Shown here: positions 6,664 to 16,713 of the stretch, piece by piece
Numbering within the stretch: position 1 is the first letter of the stretch
How the letters are laid out: each line of letters opens with the position of its first letter
From: Bradyrhizobium tropiciagri
Lineage (GTDB): Bacteria; Pseudomonadota; Alphaproteobacteria; Rhizobiales; Xanthobacteraceae
DNA length: 64,000 nt
Direction of reading: 5' to 3'
Assembly (NCBI RefSeq): GCF_018130505.1
Contig: NZ_JAFCKH010000001.1
Coordinates: 496,001-560,000 of the forward strand
Notes under the pieces: generated by a model
The model's input: the letters and a program-made list of their open reading frames with translations, nothing else
What the model was told of the DNA's origin: nothing
The model's database searches: none
Translations under genes and position numbers: made by a program

Positions 6664-8322
6664 ATGGGCGAGGCAAAATCCCACTACGAGGTGATCGTCG
6701 TCGGCGCCGGCGTCGCGGGCATCTACCAGATCAAGCGGCTGGCCGATCTCGGCATCGACGCCACCGTGCTGGAAGCCGCGCCCGATCTCGGCGGCACCTG
6801 GTACTGGAACCGGTATCCCGGCTGCCGCTTCGATTCCGAGAGCTACACCTACGGCTTCTCGTTCTCGCGCGAGTTGCTCGACGAGTGGCACTGGAAGGAG
6901 CGCTTCTCCGGCCAGCCGGAGAATCTGCGCTACCTCAACTATGTCGCCGACAAGTTCGACCTGCGCAAGCATATGCAGTTTGGCTGCAAGGTCGAGACCA
7001 TGCAGTTCGACGAGACGCGCGATCTCTGGCAGCTCGAGCTCGGCGACGGCCGCACGCTGACCTGCCGCTTCGTGGTGCTCGCGATCGGGCTGCTCTCGGC
7101 GCCGACCATGCCGCGCGTGCCCGGCATCGACGACTTCAAGGGCCGCTCGTTCCACACCTATTACTGGCCGCACGAGCCGGTCGATCTTGCGGGCAAGAAG
7201 GTCGCGGTCATAGGCACCGGCGCCACCGGGATCCAGGTGATCGGTGAGATCGCCGATAAGGTCGGTGAGCTTACCGTGTTTCAGCGCCGGCCGAACTGGA
7301 GCGCTCCGCTCAACAACAGCGCGATTTCCGAGACTGAAATGGCCGACATCCGCGCCCGCTACGACGAGATCTTCGCCGCCTGCGCGCTGACGCCGGGCAG
7401 CTTCGTTCATGGCCCGCAGAGCCGCGGCTTTTACGAGGCGAGCCGCGAGGAACGGCTGGCGCTGTGGGACAAGCTGTATGACGAGCCCGGCTTCGGCATC
7501 TGGCTCGCGAACTACCGCGAGATATTCATGGACGAAGCCGCCAATGCCGAGCTGTCCGAGTATATCGCCGGCCGCATCCGCAGCCGCGTCAACGATCCCA
7601 AGGTCGCCGAAAAGCTGATCCCGCGGGATCACGGTTTCGGCGTGCAGCGCCTGCCGCTGGAGACCAACTATTTCGAGGCTTACAACCGCGACAATGTGCA
7701 TCTCGTCGACCTCAGCGAGACACCGCTGGTCCGCGTCACCGAGAAAGGCCTGCGCACGTCAGCGCGCGACTACGATTTCGACATCATCGTCTACGCCACC
7801 GGCTTCGACGCCATCACCGGCGCCTATGACCAGATCGACATCACAGGCATCGGCGGCGAGCGTCTCGCCGACAAATGGAAGCACGCGCCGTCCACCTTCC
7901 TCGGCATGCTCGTCCACGGCTTCCCGAACCTGCTGATGCCGACCGGCCCGCAAAGCGCCTCGGCCTCGACCAATTTCCCGCGCGGCATCGAGAACGGCGT
8001 CGGCTGGTGCACCAATTTGCTGAAATTCATGTGGGACCATGGCTACGTCAGAGCCGACGCCACGCTTGAGGCGCAGCAGCGCTGGACCGCGCATGTCGTC
8101 AAGATGTACGAGATCATGCTGATGCGCAAAGCCAAGTCCTGGTTCACCGGCTACAACTCGAATGTCGCGGGGCACGAGGAGGGAACGGTGCGGTACTTCG
8201 TCTACAACGGCGGCACGCCGAAGTTCTTGGGGATCATCAACGGGGTGGAGGCGCAGGAGTATCAGGAGATAGCGTTTCGGGCGAGTTCGGTCACACCTGC
8301 GTCGCATCGTAGGGTGGGTTAG
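6664..8322 (+). CDS. Baeyer-Villiger-type flavin monooxygenase
   Basis: 552 residues. Class-B flavoprotein monooxygenase: FAD Rossmann motif GAGVAG (14-19), [11 protein letters not shown] (43-53), the Baeyer-Villiger fingerprint FKGRSFHTYYWP (158-169, with His164), a second NADPH-binding Rossmann motif GTGATG and the late ATGFD motif. It is expected to use NADPH and O2 to turn a ketone into an ester or lactone. The start ATG is MGEAKSHYEVIVVGAG. The last codons (S-H-R-R-V-G-stop) read into a dispersed GTAGGGTGGGTTAG repeat, so the native C-terminus may have been altered. No operon partners; substrate unknown. Confidence 0.94.
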   Translation: MGEAKSHYEVIVVGAGVAGIYQIKRLADLGIDATVLEAAPDLGGTWYWNRYPGCRFDSESYTYGFSFSRELLDEWHWKERFSGQPENLRYLNYVADKFDLRKHMQFGCKVETMQFDETRDLWQLELGDGRTLTCRFVVLAIGLLSAPTMPRVPGIDDFKGRSFHTYYWPHEPVDLAGKKVAVIGTGATGIQVIGEIADKVGELTVFQRRPNWSAPLNNSAISETEMADIRARYDEIFAACALTPGSFVHGPQSRGFYEASREERLALWDKLYDEPGFGIWLANYREIFMDEAANAELSEYIAGRIRSRVNDPKVAEKLIPRDHGFGVQRLPLETNYFEAYNRDNVHLVDLSETPLVRVTEKGLRTSARDYDFDIIVYATGFDAITGAYDQIDITGIGGERLADKWKHAPSTFLGMLVHGFPNLLMPTGPQSASASTNFPRGIENGVGWCTNLLKFMWDHGYVRADATLEAQQRWTAHVVKMYEIMLMRKAKSWFTGYNSNVAGHEEGTVRYFVYNGGTPKFLGIINGVEAQEYQEIAFRASSVTPASHRRVG

Positions 8323-8418
8323 CCAACGGGTCCGCGCAGAGCGCGGCCCGATGACAGGTTCCGCGTAACTCACCTTCTTCTTGATTGTTTATTAGGTGGA
8401 TTACGCCTTCGGCTAACC
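8309..8418. repeat. Split GTAGGGTGGGTTAGCC repeat
   Basis: Left arm GTAGGGTGGGTTAGCC (8309-8324) overlaps the end of the monooxygenase gene and provides its TAG. The right arm GGTGGATTACGCCTTCGGCT (8395-8418 region) is the complementary half of the same dispersed element. About 70 bp of unrelated sequence separate the arms. Confidence 0.8.
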
Positions 8419-8440
8419 GACCTGGTCGTCGCCGTCAACG

Positions 8441-8836
8441 TCACATCGAGCAGCGAACATACGGTGTCTCTACTGTCACGGGTCCGTTGGCGCTGAGCGT
8501 GATCTTGCCGTCTCCAGAGACTTTCAAGTCGAATGCGACGTCTGAAATCGCGACACCATCCGAGCACGACGCAACCATGCGTGCATTCTGCCCGTCATCG
8601 TGCAACGATTTGACGGTGCATTTTTGAAACGTGCCGGTGATTTGCTTTCCCTGCACGATGAAGCCGCCCGCGTGGAGATCGGCATCCTTCTTGAATGCGA
8701 GCTTGTTGTTCTCCTTCGTGAATATCTTATCGCAGGCCGAGGCGTCGACCGTCCAGGCTCCGTTCAAATCCGCAGCTCGTGCCGAGGCCGATTGCGCAAT
8801 GAGAAATACTAAAAGCACTGCATTGAAGGTTCTCAT
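8441..8836 (-). CDS. Small secreted protein, 131 aa
   Basis: N-terminal signal peptide ending SARA-ADL (about residue 22) followed by a 109-residue beta-rich domain with four cysteines (DASACDKIF, FQKCTVK, ASCSDG, YVRCSM), likely two disulfides in the periplasm. I do not recognise the family. It stands alone, convergent with the monooxygenase gene. The downstream gap toward thiC holds a terminator that reads on the minus strand from thiC. Confidence 0.8.
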   Translation of the reverse strand: MRTFNAVLLVFLIAQSASARAADLNGAWTVDASACDKIFTKENNKLAFKKDADLHAGGFIVQGKQITGTFQKCTVKSLHDDGQNARMVASCSDGVAISDVAFDLKVSGDGKITLSANGPVTVETPYVRCSM

Positions 8837-9048
8837 GAAAAGTCTCCAATTACCGGGCCATTGGGCTACTGGACCCTCTGCGAGCCGGCGTGGAATTTGC
8901 GGCCTTCACTACGTTTCAGCATCATGGCATGCGATGAGATCGCGGATATTTCCTTGATCCAGGTCAATGGTTTTGGGAAGCACCTGGTGTCTGCCGTCGG
9001 CCCGTACAATCCGCATACCCAATGGATGAGTACGCTTTCCCGAAGAAA

Positions 9049-9083
9049 AAAGACCGGGCTTTCGCCCGGCCTTTTCGTTTTCG
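9049..9083 (-). terminator. Intrinsic terminator of the thiamine operon
   Basis: On the minus strand: GGCCGGGC, a GAAA loop, GCCCGGTC, then a run of six Ts (TTTTTTCTT). It lies about 70 bp past the thiC stop codon. A G/C-rich stem closed by a GNRA-type loop and followed by a U tract is the textbook intrinsic form. Confidence 0.88.
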
Positions 9084-9087
9084 ATGG

Positions 9088-9138
9088 ATGCCCGGGTCAT
9101 CTGGCGCGATGAGGTGCTTCGCACTGTTGCCCGGGCAT
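9088..9138. repeat. ATGCCCGGG inverted repeat
   Basis: ATGCCCGGGTCAT... paired with ...TTGCCCGGGCAT about 30 bp later. A similar short palindrome (ATGCCCGGGCTCGTCCCGG) occurs at 37333-37354. It occupies the rest of the 317-bp gap downstream of thiC. Confidence 0.7.
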
Positions 9139-9153
9139 GACGAGCGATGAAGG

Positions 9154-11034
<1,881 letters not shown>

Positions 11035-11060
11035 TTAACTCTTGTGAATGCAGTTGACCT

Positions 11061-11158
11061 CGTCATCCTGAGGAGCGCGAAGCGCGTCTCGAAGGATGAA
11101 CGAGCCGGGCCGTCGACCCTTCGAGACGCGCGCGAGAGCGCGCTCCTCAGGGTGACGG
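11061..11158. repeat. GTCATCCTGAGG inverted repeat inside the thi operon
   Basis: Left arm CGTCATCCTGAGGAGCGCGA, right arm CGCGCTCCTCAGGGTGACGG, with internal partly paired CTTCGAGACGCG sequence. It fills the gap between thiE and thiC. A relative is at 53051-53157. Confidence 0.9.
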
Positions 11159-11183
11159 GATGGAGAGTGTGCGAAGCCGCCCA

Positions 11184-11810
11184 TCACACGGCCTCCGCGT
11201 TGAGGCCGAGCCACTGCCGCACGCGGGCGTCGGGGTCGGCGTGCTGGGTGACGTCGCTGACGACGGCGATCGAGTCGGTGCCGGCGGCGAAGATCTCGGC
11301 CGCGTGCTCGAACTTGATGCCGCCGATCGCGACGAGAGGGATGGAGCCGATGCGCTTCTTCCACTCGGTGATCTTCGGGATGCCCTGCGGCTCGAACCGC
11401 ATCGATTTGAGCGTGGTGAAGAAGATCGGGCCGAGCGCGACATAGTCGGGTTTCGCGGCGAGCGCGGTGGCGAGCTCGGCGTCGTCGTGGGTGGAGATGC
11501 CGAGCGTCAGTTTTGCGTTGCGGATCTCGGCTAGGTCGGCATCGGCCAGGTCCTCCTGGCCGAGATGCAGATGCTCGGCGCCGGCGACGATCGCGGCGCG
11601 CCAGTAGTCGTTGACCACGAGCTTCGTCGGCGTGCCCTTGGTCACCGCCAGCGCGTCGGTGACGATCTGCAGCGCGGCGCCGTCGTCGAGCTCCTTGGCG
11701 CGGAGCTGGATGGTGCCGACGCCGAGTTTTGTCAGCCGTTCGACCCAGGCGACCGTGTCGACGACGGGATAGAAACGATCAGGATACGCGTGGCGATCAG
11801 GATACGGCAT
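11184..11810 (-). CDS. thiE: Thiamine phosphate synthase ThiE
   Basis: 208 residues from ATG 11810 ([17 protein letters not shown]); a TTG six codons upstream is a less likely start. Couples hydroxymethylpyrimidine diphosphate to thiazole phosphate. TIM-barrel family features: [62 protein letters not shown] and VAIGGI phosphate-binding loops. The start overlaps the end of thiG by 14 bases, so the two are translationally coupled. Length and motifs are normal. Confidence 0.97.
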   Translation of the reverse strand: MPYPDRHAYPDRFYPVVDTVAWVERLTKLGVGTIQLRAKELDDGAALQIVTDALAVTKGTPTKLVVNDYWRAAIVAGAEHLHLGQEDLADADLAEIRNAKLTLGISTHDDAELATALAAKPDYVALGPIFFTTLKSMRFEPQGIPKITEWKKRIGSIPLVAIGGIKFEHAAEIFAAGTDSIAVVSDVTQHADPDARVRQWLGLNAEAV

Positions 11811-12579
11811 GCCAGAACGGTGTCCCAACGACAGGGGTGGAGGGGGAGGCGAAGTCGCGGGCTTCCATCAGCCCGGCTTCATGGGCGGTGCGGCCGGCCT
11901 CGACGCCGAGGCGGAAGGCGTTGGCCATCGCGACGGGATCGGCGGCCTTTGCGACGGCGGTGTTGAGCAGCACGGCGTCGTAGCCGAGCTCCAGCGCCTC
12001 GGCAGCATGCGACGGCGCACCGATGCCGGCATCGACCACCAGCGTGATGTCGGGCAGCCGGTCGCGCAGCAGCCTCAAGGCGTCGCGGTTGATGATGCCC
12101 TTGGCGCTGCCGATCGGCGCGGCCCACGGCATCACCACCTTGCAGCCGGCGTCGACCAGGCGCGAGGCCACCGAAAAGTCCTCGGTGCAATAGGGGAACA
12201 CCTCGAAACCGTCCTTGATCAGGATGCCGGCGGCCTCGACCAGGCCGACCACGTCGGGCTGCAGCGTGTCGTTGTCGGCGATCACTTCCAGCTTGATCCA
12301 GGGCGTGTCGAACAGCTCGCGCGCCAGCTTGGCGGTGGTGACGGCTTCCTTCACGCTGCGGCAGCCGGCGGTGTTCGGCAGCACGGTGACGCCCAGCTCG
12401 CGGATCAGCGACCAGAACGCATCCCCGGTCTTGCCGCCCGCCGCCTCGCGCCGCAGCGACACCGTGACGATGCTCGCGCCCGATGCGCGGATCGCGTTCT
12501 GCATGATCGCGGGCGAGGGATACAGCGCCGTGCCGATCAGGAGACGGGAGGGGAAGGATTTGCCGTAGAAGGTGACCAT
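11797..12579 (-). CDS. thiG: Thiazole synthase ThiG
   Basis: 260 residues. Builds the thiazole ring from deoxyxylulose phosphate, dehydroglycine and ThiS thiocarboxylate. Family motifs: [47 protein letters not shown] (with the Schiff-base lysine in WIKLEVI), [13 protein letters not shown] and [18 protein letters not shown]. It lies between thiS, 173 bp upstream with a repeat in the gap, and thiE, which overlaps it by 14 bases. Confidence 0.98.
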   Translation of the reverse strand: MVTFYGKSFPSRLLIGTALYPSPAIMQNAIRASGASIVTVSLRREAAGGKTGDAFWSLIRELGVTVLPNTAGCRSVKEAVTTAKLARELFDTPWIKLEVIADNDTLQPDVVGLVEAAGILIKDGFEVFPYCTEDFSVASRLVDAGCKVVMPWAAPIGSAKGIINRDALRLLRDRLPDITLVVDAGIGAPSHAAEALELGYDAVLLNTAVAKAADPVAMANAFRLGVEAGRTAHEAGLMEARDFASPSTPVVGTPFWHAVS

Positions 12580-12606
12580 GTGCGCGGCGTCTCCTCAAAT
12601 GGTGCT

Positions 12607-12724
12607 GTCGTCCCGGCGAAAGCCGGGACCCATACGCCGCGGCCCTGCAATGAGGCACGCGGCGCGACGTTCTTCGTAGCAATAACCGGTCGTGGTTATG
12701 GGTCCCGGCTTTCGCCGGGACGAC
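12607..12724. repeat. GTCGTCCCGGCGAAAGCCGGG repeat pair inside the thi operon
   Basis: Left arm GTCGTCCCGGCGAAAGCCGG followed by GACCCATA; the right arm is the exact reverse complement ending CGCCGGGACGAC. Each arm is itself a hairpin. It fills the gap between thiS and thiG. Confidence 0.92.
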
Positions 12725-12752
12725 GAGGGGAGAGTTCGCGCGTTCATCACCA

Positions 12753-12950
12753 TCACCCTCCCTGCCGCGGCGTGATGATCTCGATCTCGTCGCCGGCTTT
12801 CAGCGCGGTCTCGGCCCAGCGGCTTTTCGGCACCACGTCGTAGTTCAGCGCGATCGCGAAATGGGTGCCCTCGTAATCGAGCTCGCTCAGCAGCGTGGCG
12901 ACGCTGGCGGCGCTGATGTCCCGCTGCTCGCCGTTAACGATCACGCGCAT
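12753..12950 (-). CDS. thiS: Sulfur carrier protein ThiS
   Basis: 65 residues with the ubiquitin-like fold pattern and the essential C-terminal diglycine (PRQGG), which is adenylated and converted to a thiocarboxylate to donate sulfur to ThiG. It overlaps the 3' end of thiO by 10 bases, so it is translationally coupled. No thiF-type activating enzyme lies in the operon, so activation must come from elsewhere in the genome. Confidence 0.96.
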   Translation of the reverse strand: MRVIVNGEQRDISAASVATLLSELDYEGTHFAIALNYDVVPKSRWAETALKAGDEIEIITPRQGG

Positions 12951-13954
12951 TGCATCACCTCATTGTCGATTTCGCCGCGCGAAAGGTAGGCGAGCGTCAG
13001 CTCGGCCAGCGCCGGCGCCAGCAGGAAGCCATGACGGTAGAGTCCGTTCACCGTGATGCGTTCCTGCTCGATCCTGATCCTGGGCAGATTGTCCGGGAAC
13101 GCGGGGCGCAGCCCGGCGCCGAGTTCGACGATGCGCGCCTCGCCGAACGCCGGGTGCACCACATAGGCGGCCCCCAGCAGCTCCAGCGCCGAGCGCACGC
13201 TGACGCCCGTGTCCTCGGCCTCGATCGAGGTCGCGCCCAGCATGAAGCGGCCGTCGCCGCGCGGGATCACGTAGAGCGGCCAGCGCGGATGGATCAGCCT
13301 CACCGGGCGCGCCAGCTCGACCTCGGAGGTCTCGATGATGATCATCTCGCCCTTGACGCCTCGCAGCCCGGGGGCGCGGTCGCGTGCGGCGAGGCCGCGG
13401 CAGTCGATCACGAGCCCGTCGAGATCGGTGGCCTCGGCATCGCTGCCGAACCTGATGGCGCCGCCGGCCCTGGTGATCGCGTCATGCAGCTGCGGCAGCA
13501 CCCGGCGCGGCTCGACATGGCCCTCGTCCGGATAGAACAGCCCCTCGCGGAAACGGCCCTCCAGCGAAGGCTCGAGCTCGCGCACGCCCTGAGCATCAAG
13601 CCGGCGGTGGCCGGAGGTCATGCGGGCGAAGCGCTCGAAATCGGCGCGGTCGCGCGGATGCGCCACCACCAGCGAGCCGTTGAACGGGGTTTTGGGAAAA
13701 TGCTGCCGCCACAGATCGAGCGAACGGATGCCGAGGCGCGAGATCACCGGCTCGGCACCCTCGGCCTCGCACCAAGGCGCGAGCATGCCGCCGGCCCAGT
13801 GGCTTGTGGATTCCGTCATCGCGGCGTCACTGCGCTCATGCAGAGTGACGGAACGTCCTGCGTCTGCGAGCAGCAGCGCATGCCAGGCGCCGGCTATGCC
13901 TGCGCCGATGATGGAGACGGGGGAATCCCCCCGCGGTCTTGACGTCTGAAACAT
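12941..13954 (-). CDS. thiO: Glycine oxidase ThiO
   Basis: 337 residues. FAD-dependent amine oxidase that makes dehydroglycine for thiazole synthesis. The FAD-binding beta-alpha-beta GAGIAGAWHALLLADAG (about residues 18-34), STSHWAGGMLAPWCEAE, the VIDCRGLAARD strand and the C-terminal NGLYRHGFLLAPALAE are all in place. It is the first gene of the operon; its ATG lies 5 bases after the TPP riboswitch, and its Shine-Dalgarno (AAGGGA) is within the riboswitch closing stem. Confidence 0.95.
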   Translation of the reverse strand: MFQTSRPRGDSPVSIIGAGIAGAWHALLLADAGRSVTLHERSDAAMTESTSHWAGGMLAPWCEAEGAEPVISRLGIRSLDLWRQHFPKTPFNGSLVVAHPRDRADFERFARMTSGHRRLDAQGVRELEPSLEGRFREGLFYPDEGHVEPRRVLPQLHDAITRAGGAIRFGSDAEATDLDGLVIDCRGLAARDRAPGLRGVKGEMIIIETSEVELARPVRLIHPRWPLYVIPRGDGRFMLGATSIEAEDTGVSVRSALELLGAAYVVHPAFGEARIVELGAGLRPAFPDNLPRIRIEQERITVNGLYRHGFLLAPALAELTLAYLSRGEIDNEVMQCA

Positions 13955-13958
13955 CCCT

Positions 13959-14079
13959 GTCCCTTCGCCGGCATGACCCGGATCAGGTTCAAAGGGTCAC
14001 CGCGGTCCCGGACTAACCGCCACTGTGGCGGGTCCAAGCTTGCGGTATCTCAGCTCCTCCTCGGAGCACCCCTCGGAAC
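13959..14079 (-). promoter_or_regulatory. TPP riboswitch (THI element)
   Basis: On the minus strand the conserved blocks appear in order: GAGGGGTGCTCCG, GAGCTGAGATACCGC, then ACCCTTTGAACCTGATC, CGGGTCAT and GCCGGCGAAGGGAC. A variable arm (GACCCGCCACAGTGGCGGTTAGTC) lies between. The outer stem can form between GTTCC (14079-14075) and GGGAC (13963-13959). The AAGGGA of that 3' strand is the likely thiO ribosome site, 6-7 bases before the ATG. TPP binding is therefore expected to block translation initiation directly and repress the thi operon. Confidence 0.97.
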
Positions 14080-14252
14080 GGCTCTAATGTAGGCGGATGG
14101 CTGGGCGTGTCAACGTGTATGCCAGGAACCGCATCGAGAACCGGGCGCCGCGGTTTCGGTGGGGCGTACGGACGCGGGTGCGCTGCCGAAGCGCGACGAT
14201 CAGTGAGTGGAACACGCCGCGCATCGCGGCGTGGGCACTGGCGCCAAAGAGC

Positions 14253-14777
14253 TTATTTTGCAGCCTGTTCCGGCTTCGCCTCGGCGGTATCGGCGGTCAC
14301 CTGATCCTGCCTGGCGAGTTCCTTCGGCGGTGCACTTACGCCGCCATGCTTCGCCTCGTTCAGGTGCGCACCGCGCTGGCGCTTTGCGACGTAGTAATAC
14401 CCGCCCGCGAAATAACGCACGGCTCGGTCGTGATTGCCATTGGCGGCGCGGAAGGCGCCGGCGAGGTATTTGATGCCGTATTTGAGGTTGGTCGCGGGGT
14501 CGCGCAGGCCCTCGGCGGTGCCGGTGTAACCGAGCCCGCGCGCGGTGCCGAGCTTGATCTGCATCAGCCCGATGGTGCCGCCGCGCCCGATCAGCTGCGG
14601 GTGATACTTGCTCTCGCGCACGATGACGCGATGCACCAACTCTTCCGGCACCAGATTGGCCTGGGCCTCCGTGGCCACCATCGCCTCGTATTGCGCGCGC
14701 GATTGCGCGTTCGCAGTTGCGCAGGGCGACAGCACCGCGATTGCGGCGAGCCAACCAAGAGTTTGAAATGTCTTCAT
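14253..14777 (-). CDS. Lytic murein transglycosylase (SLT domain)
   Basis: 174 residues with a signal peptide (ending ANA-QSR, about residue 24). The SLT domain covers about 30-140: catalytic Glu55 in VRESKYHP, then GGTIGLMQIKLGTARGLG and FAGGYYYV in the substrate groove. It cleaves peptidoglycan glycan strands in the periplasm, and such small enzymes often serve envelope assembly machines. The last 30 residues (AKHGGVSAPPKELARQ...) are a charged, probably flexible tail. No secretion or pilus genes adjoin it, so a general cell-wall role is most likely. Confidence 0.93.
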   Translation of the reverse strand: MKTFQTLGWLAAIAVLSPCATANAQSRAQYEAMVATEAQANLVPEELVHRVIVRESKYHPQLIGRGGTIGLMQIKLGTARGLGYTGTAEGLRDPATNLKYGIKYLAGAFRAANGNHDRAVRYFAGGYYYVAKRQRGAHLNEAKHGGVSAPPKELARQDQVTADTAEAKPEQAAK

Positions 14778-15081
14778 GTCACTTCGGTCAGAGAAAATTC
14801 AGTGCGTCAGGTTCTGCGGTTTCATTGGTACGCCGAGCGGGCAGCAATGTGGCAAAAGCCGCGCCGGGATGGAAGCGGATACGTCCGATGATTTCCGGGA
14901 TCGGAAGAGGATGACGAACTGCCTCAAATTGTCAGGATCGATTTTGCCGCACGTCGCACACACGGATTGTCGTGCAAACGATTCAACAGAGGTCTACAAT
15001 GGATGAAGATAGCGTGCACGTGTTGAGTCAGCACGACTGTCCATTCCAAAGCATATAAAAACGCTACTCGGGAGATGCGCC
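14778..15081. other. 304-bp gap, nothing recognised
   Basis: Divergent promoter region between the transglycosylase and the zinc-ribbon gene. It is slightly AT-richer near 14980-15060 (ATAGCGTGCAC, AAGCATATAAAAACG), where a promoter for the plus-strand gene probably lies. I see no RNA gene, repeat or further reading frame I can support. Confidence 0.5.
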
Positions 15082-15276
15082 ATGGCTCGCCAGGATTTTG
15101 GCTTCATGCCTCGTGAAAATCCCTGTGCGCAATGCGGCAAGCCGATTGCACGGCCGGACTGGGTCGAGCAAGGCGACGGACGCACGTCCTACCTGTGGAA
15201 TTGCCGCGCCTGCGACTACCGTTTCGAAGCCGTCGCGATCTACGACGATGCGCAGCTCACGCCGCTGGCTGCCTGA
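15082..15276 (+). CDS. Small zinc-ribbon-like protein, 64 aa
   Basis: Two CxxC pairs, NPCAQCGKPI and WNCRACDYRF, spaced 25 residues apart, form a rubredoxin-like zinc ribbon. The start ATG (MARQDFGFMPRE) follows GGGAGATGCGCC. Such small zinc-ribbon proteins are frequent in rhizobia and are of unknown role. No partner gene; the next feature is a palindromic repeat and then the convergent sensor kinase. Confidence 0.82.
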   Translation: MARQDFGFMPRENPCAQCGKPIARPDWVEQGDGRTSYLWNCRACDYRFEAVAIYDDAQLTPLAA

Positions 15277-15292
15277 GCGCGCCTCTTTGTTT

Positions 15293-15341
15293 GAGCATGA
15301 TCTTTCCGGAAAACCGGCTTCCACTTTTCCGGATCATGCTC
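15293..15341. repeat. GAGCATGATC...CCGGAAAACCGG repeat
   Basis: Inverted repeat with outer arms GAGCATGATC / GATCATGCTC and inner TTTCCGGAAAACCGGCTTCC / TTTTCCGGA. A degenerate copy is near 40322-40390 (GGAAACCGGTTTCCACTTTT). It lies between convergent genes and could end both transcripts. Confidence 0.85.
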
Positions 15342-15349
15342 GAGCCTGA

Positions 15350-16705
15350 TCAGGCCGCGGATTTCTGCAGCTGCTGCGGCTGGCGGTGTGCGGGCAATTC
15401 GATCCGCACGACGAGCCCATGCGGCTTGCGATCGTGCAGCGACAGTGTGCCGCCGTGCGCCAGCACGATGGCGTTGGCGATCGACAGCCCAAGGCCAAAA
15501 CCCTCGGCCTCGTCCATGTTGCGCGCATTGTCGCCGCGCACGAACGGCTCCAGCACGCTCGCCTTGTGCGCATCCGAAATGCCGGGACCGTCGTCCTCGA
15601 TGTCGATGGCGAGACGGTCGCCGGCGGCGTCGAGCCGGACCGCGACCTCGCCGCCGAAGCGTACCGCGTTCTCCACCAGATTGGTGATGCAGCGATGCAG
15701 GTCGGCGGGCCGCGCCGTCGCCATCGCATGCTGCGGTCCGGTGTAGCTGACCTTGTGCCCCATGTCGGCGAACTGGTCGGTGACCAGATTCAGCGTGCTC
15801 GCGATGTCGACCAGCGTCATCTCCTCGAGCTTGCGGTCGTTGCGCAGGAACGACAGCACCGATTCCAGCATCGAGCGCATCTGGTCGAGGTCGCGCAGCA
15901 TGCGGTGGCGATGGGTCTCGTCCTCGATGAACTCCGCGCGCAGCCGCATCCGCGTGATCGGCGTGCGCAGATCGTGGCTGATCGCGGCCAGCGTCCTGGT
16001 GCGGTCGTCGATCAGGGCGGTGATGCGCTCGCGCATCCGGTTGAGCGCTTTCGCCAGCGAGCGGATCTCCTCCGGCCCGCGCTCGGGCAGCGGTGCTGCC
16101 GCGCCGTCGAGGCTGAAGGTCTCCGCGGCCTTGACGAAGGTCGACAGCGGCGCCGTCAGCGCCCATGCAGCCCACAGGCTGAGCAGGGTGACACTGATCA
16201 CGGCGAACAGCACCGTCATCATCCACGGGCCGCCCCAGAACGGACGCATGTGCGGATCCGGCATCAGGTTGGCGGCGATCATGTCGCCGTCGGGGAGGCG
16301 GATCGCGACGCGGCGGGTCTCGCCGTCATGCGGCGTGACGCCCGGCTCGCGCGGCAGCAGGAAGACGTGATAGCCGGGGCCCAGCCGCCGCAGCGCGTGA
16401 AGGCTCTGCGCATCGGGGTCGGCCATCGGGACGGTCTCGTCCGGCAGGTCGCCGATCGCCAGCTGCGGGAAGGCGCGGGTGACGTCGGCCGCGAGCCGCG
16501 GCCGTTCCGATGCCGGAGCGCGTCCCAACAGCTGCGCGGCGGCGGCGAGCTGGGTGTGCCAGCGATCCGGCGGGTCGACCTGGTCCGGCCGATGGATCAG
16601 GAAGGTCGCGGTGATGATCAGGTGCAGTGCGACGATCGACACCACTACCAGCGCCGCCATCTGTGCGCCGATACCCCGCAGTGTCAGGACGCGCAGCAGC
16701 TTCAT
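15350..16705 (-). CDS. Sensor histidine kinase (EnvZ-type)
   Basis: 451 residues. TM1 at about 12-37, a periplasmic domain of about 120 residues with no recognised ligand motif, TM2 at about 161-185, a HAMP linker to about 235, the phosphoacceptor H244 in AAISHDLRTPITRMR, the N box NLVENAVRFGG, the D box DDGPGI and the G box FGLGLSIAN. All kinase motifs are intact. The start lies 8 bp after the stop of its response regulator, so they form an operon. The signal sensed is unknown. Confidence 0.95.
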   Translation of the reverse strand: MKLLRVLTLRGIGAQMAALVVVSIVALHLIITATFLIHRPDQVDPPDRWHTQLAAAAQLLGRAPASERPRLAADVTRAFPQLAIGDLPDETVPMADPDAQSLHALRRLGPGYHVFLLPREPGVTPHDGETRRVAIRLPDGDMIAANLMPDPHMRPFWGGPWMMTVLFAVISVTLLSLWAAWALTAPLSTFVKAAETFSLDGAAAPLPERGPEEIRSLAKALNRMRERITALIDDRTRTLAAISHDLRTPITRMRLRAEFIEDETHRHRMLRDLDQMRSMLESVLSFLRNDRKLEEMTLVDIASTLNLVTDQFADMGHKVSYTGPQHAMATARPADLHRCITNLVENAVRFGGEVAVRLDAAGDRLAIDIEDDGPGISDAHKASVLEPFVRGDNARNMDEAEGFGLGLSIANAIVLAHGGTLSLHDRKPHGLVVRIELPAHRQPQQLQKSAA

Positions 16706-16713
16706 GGCCGGTA

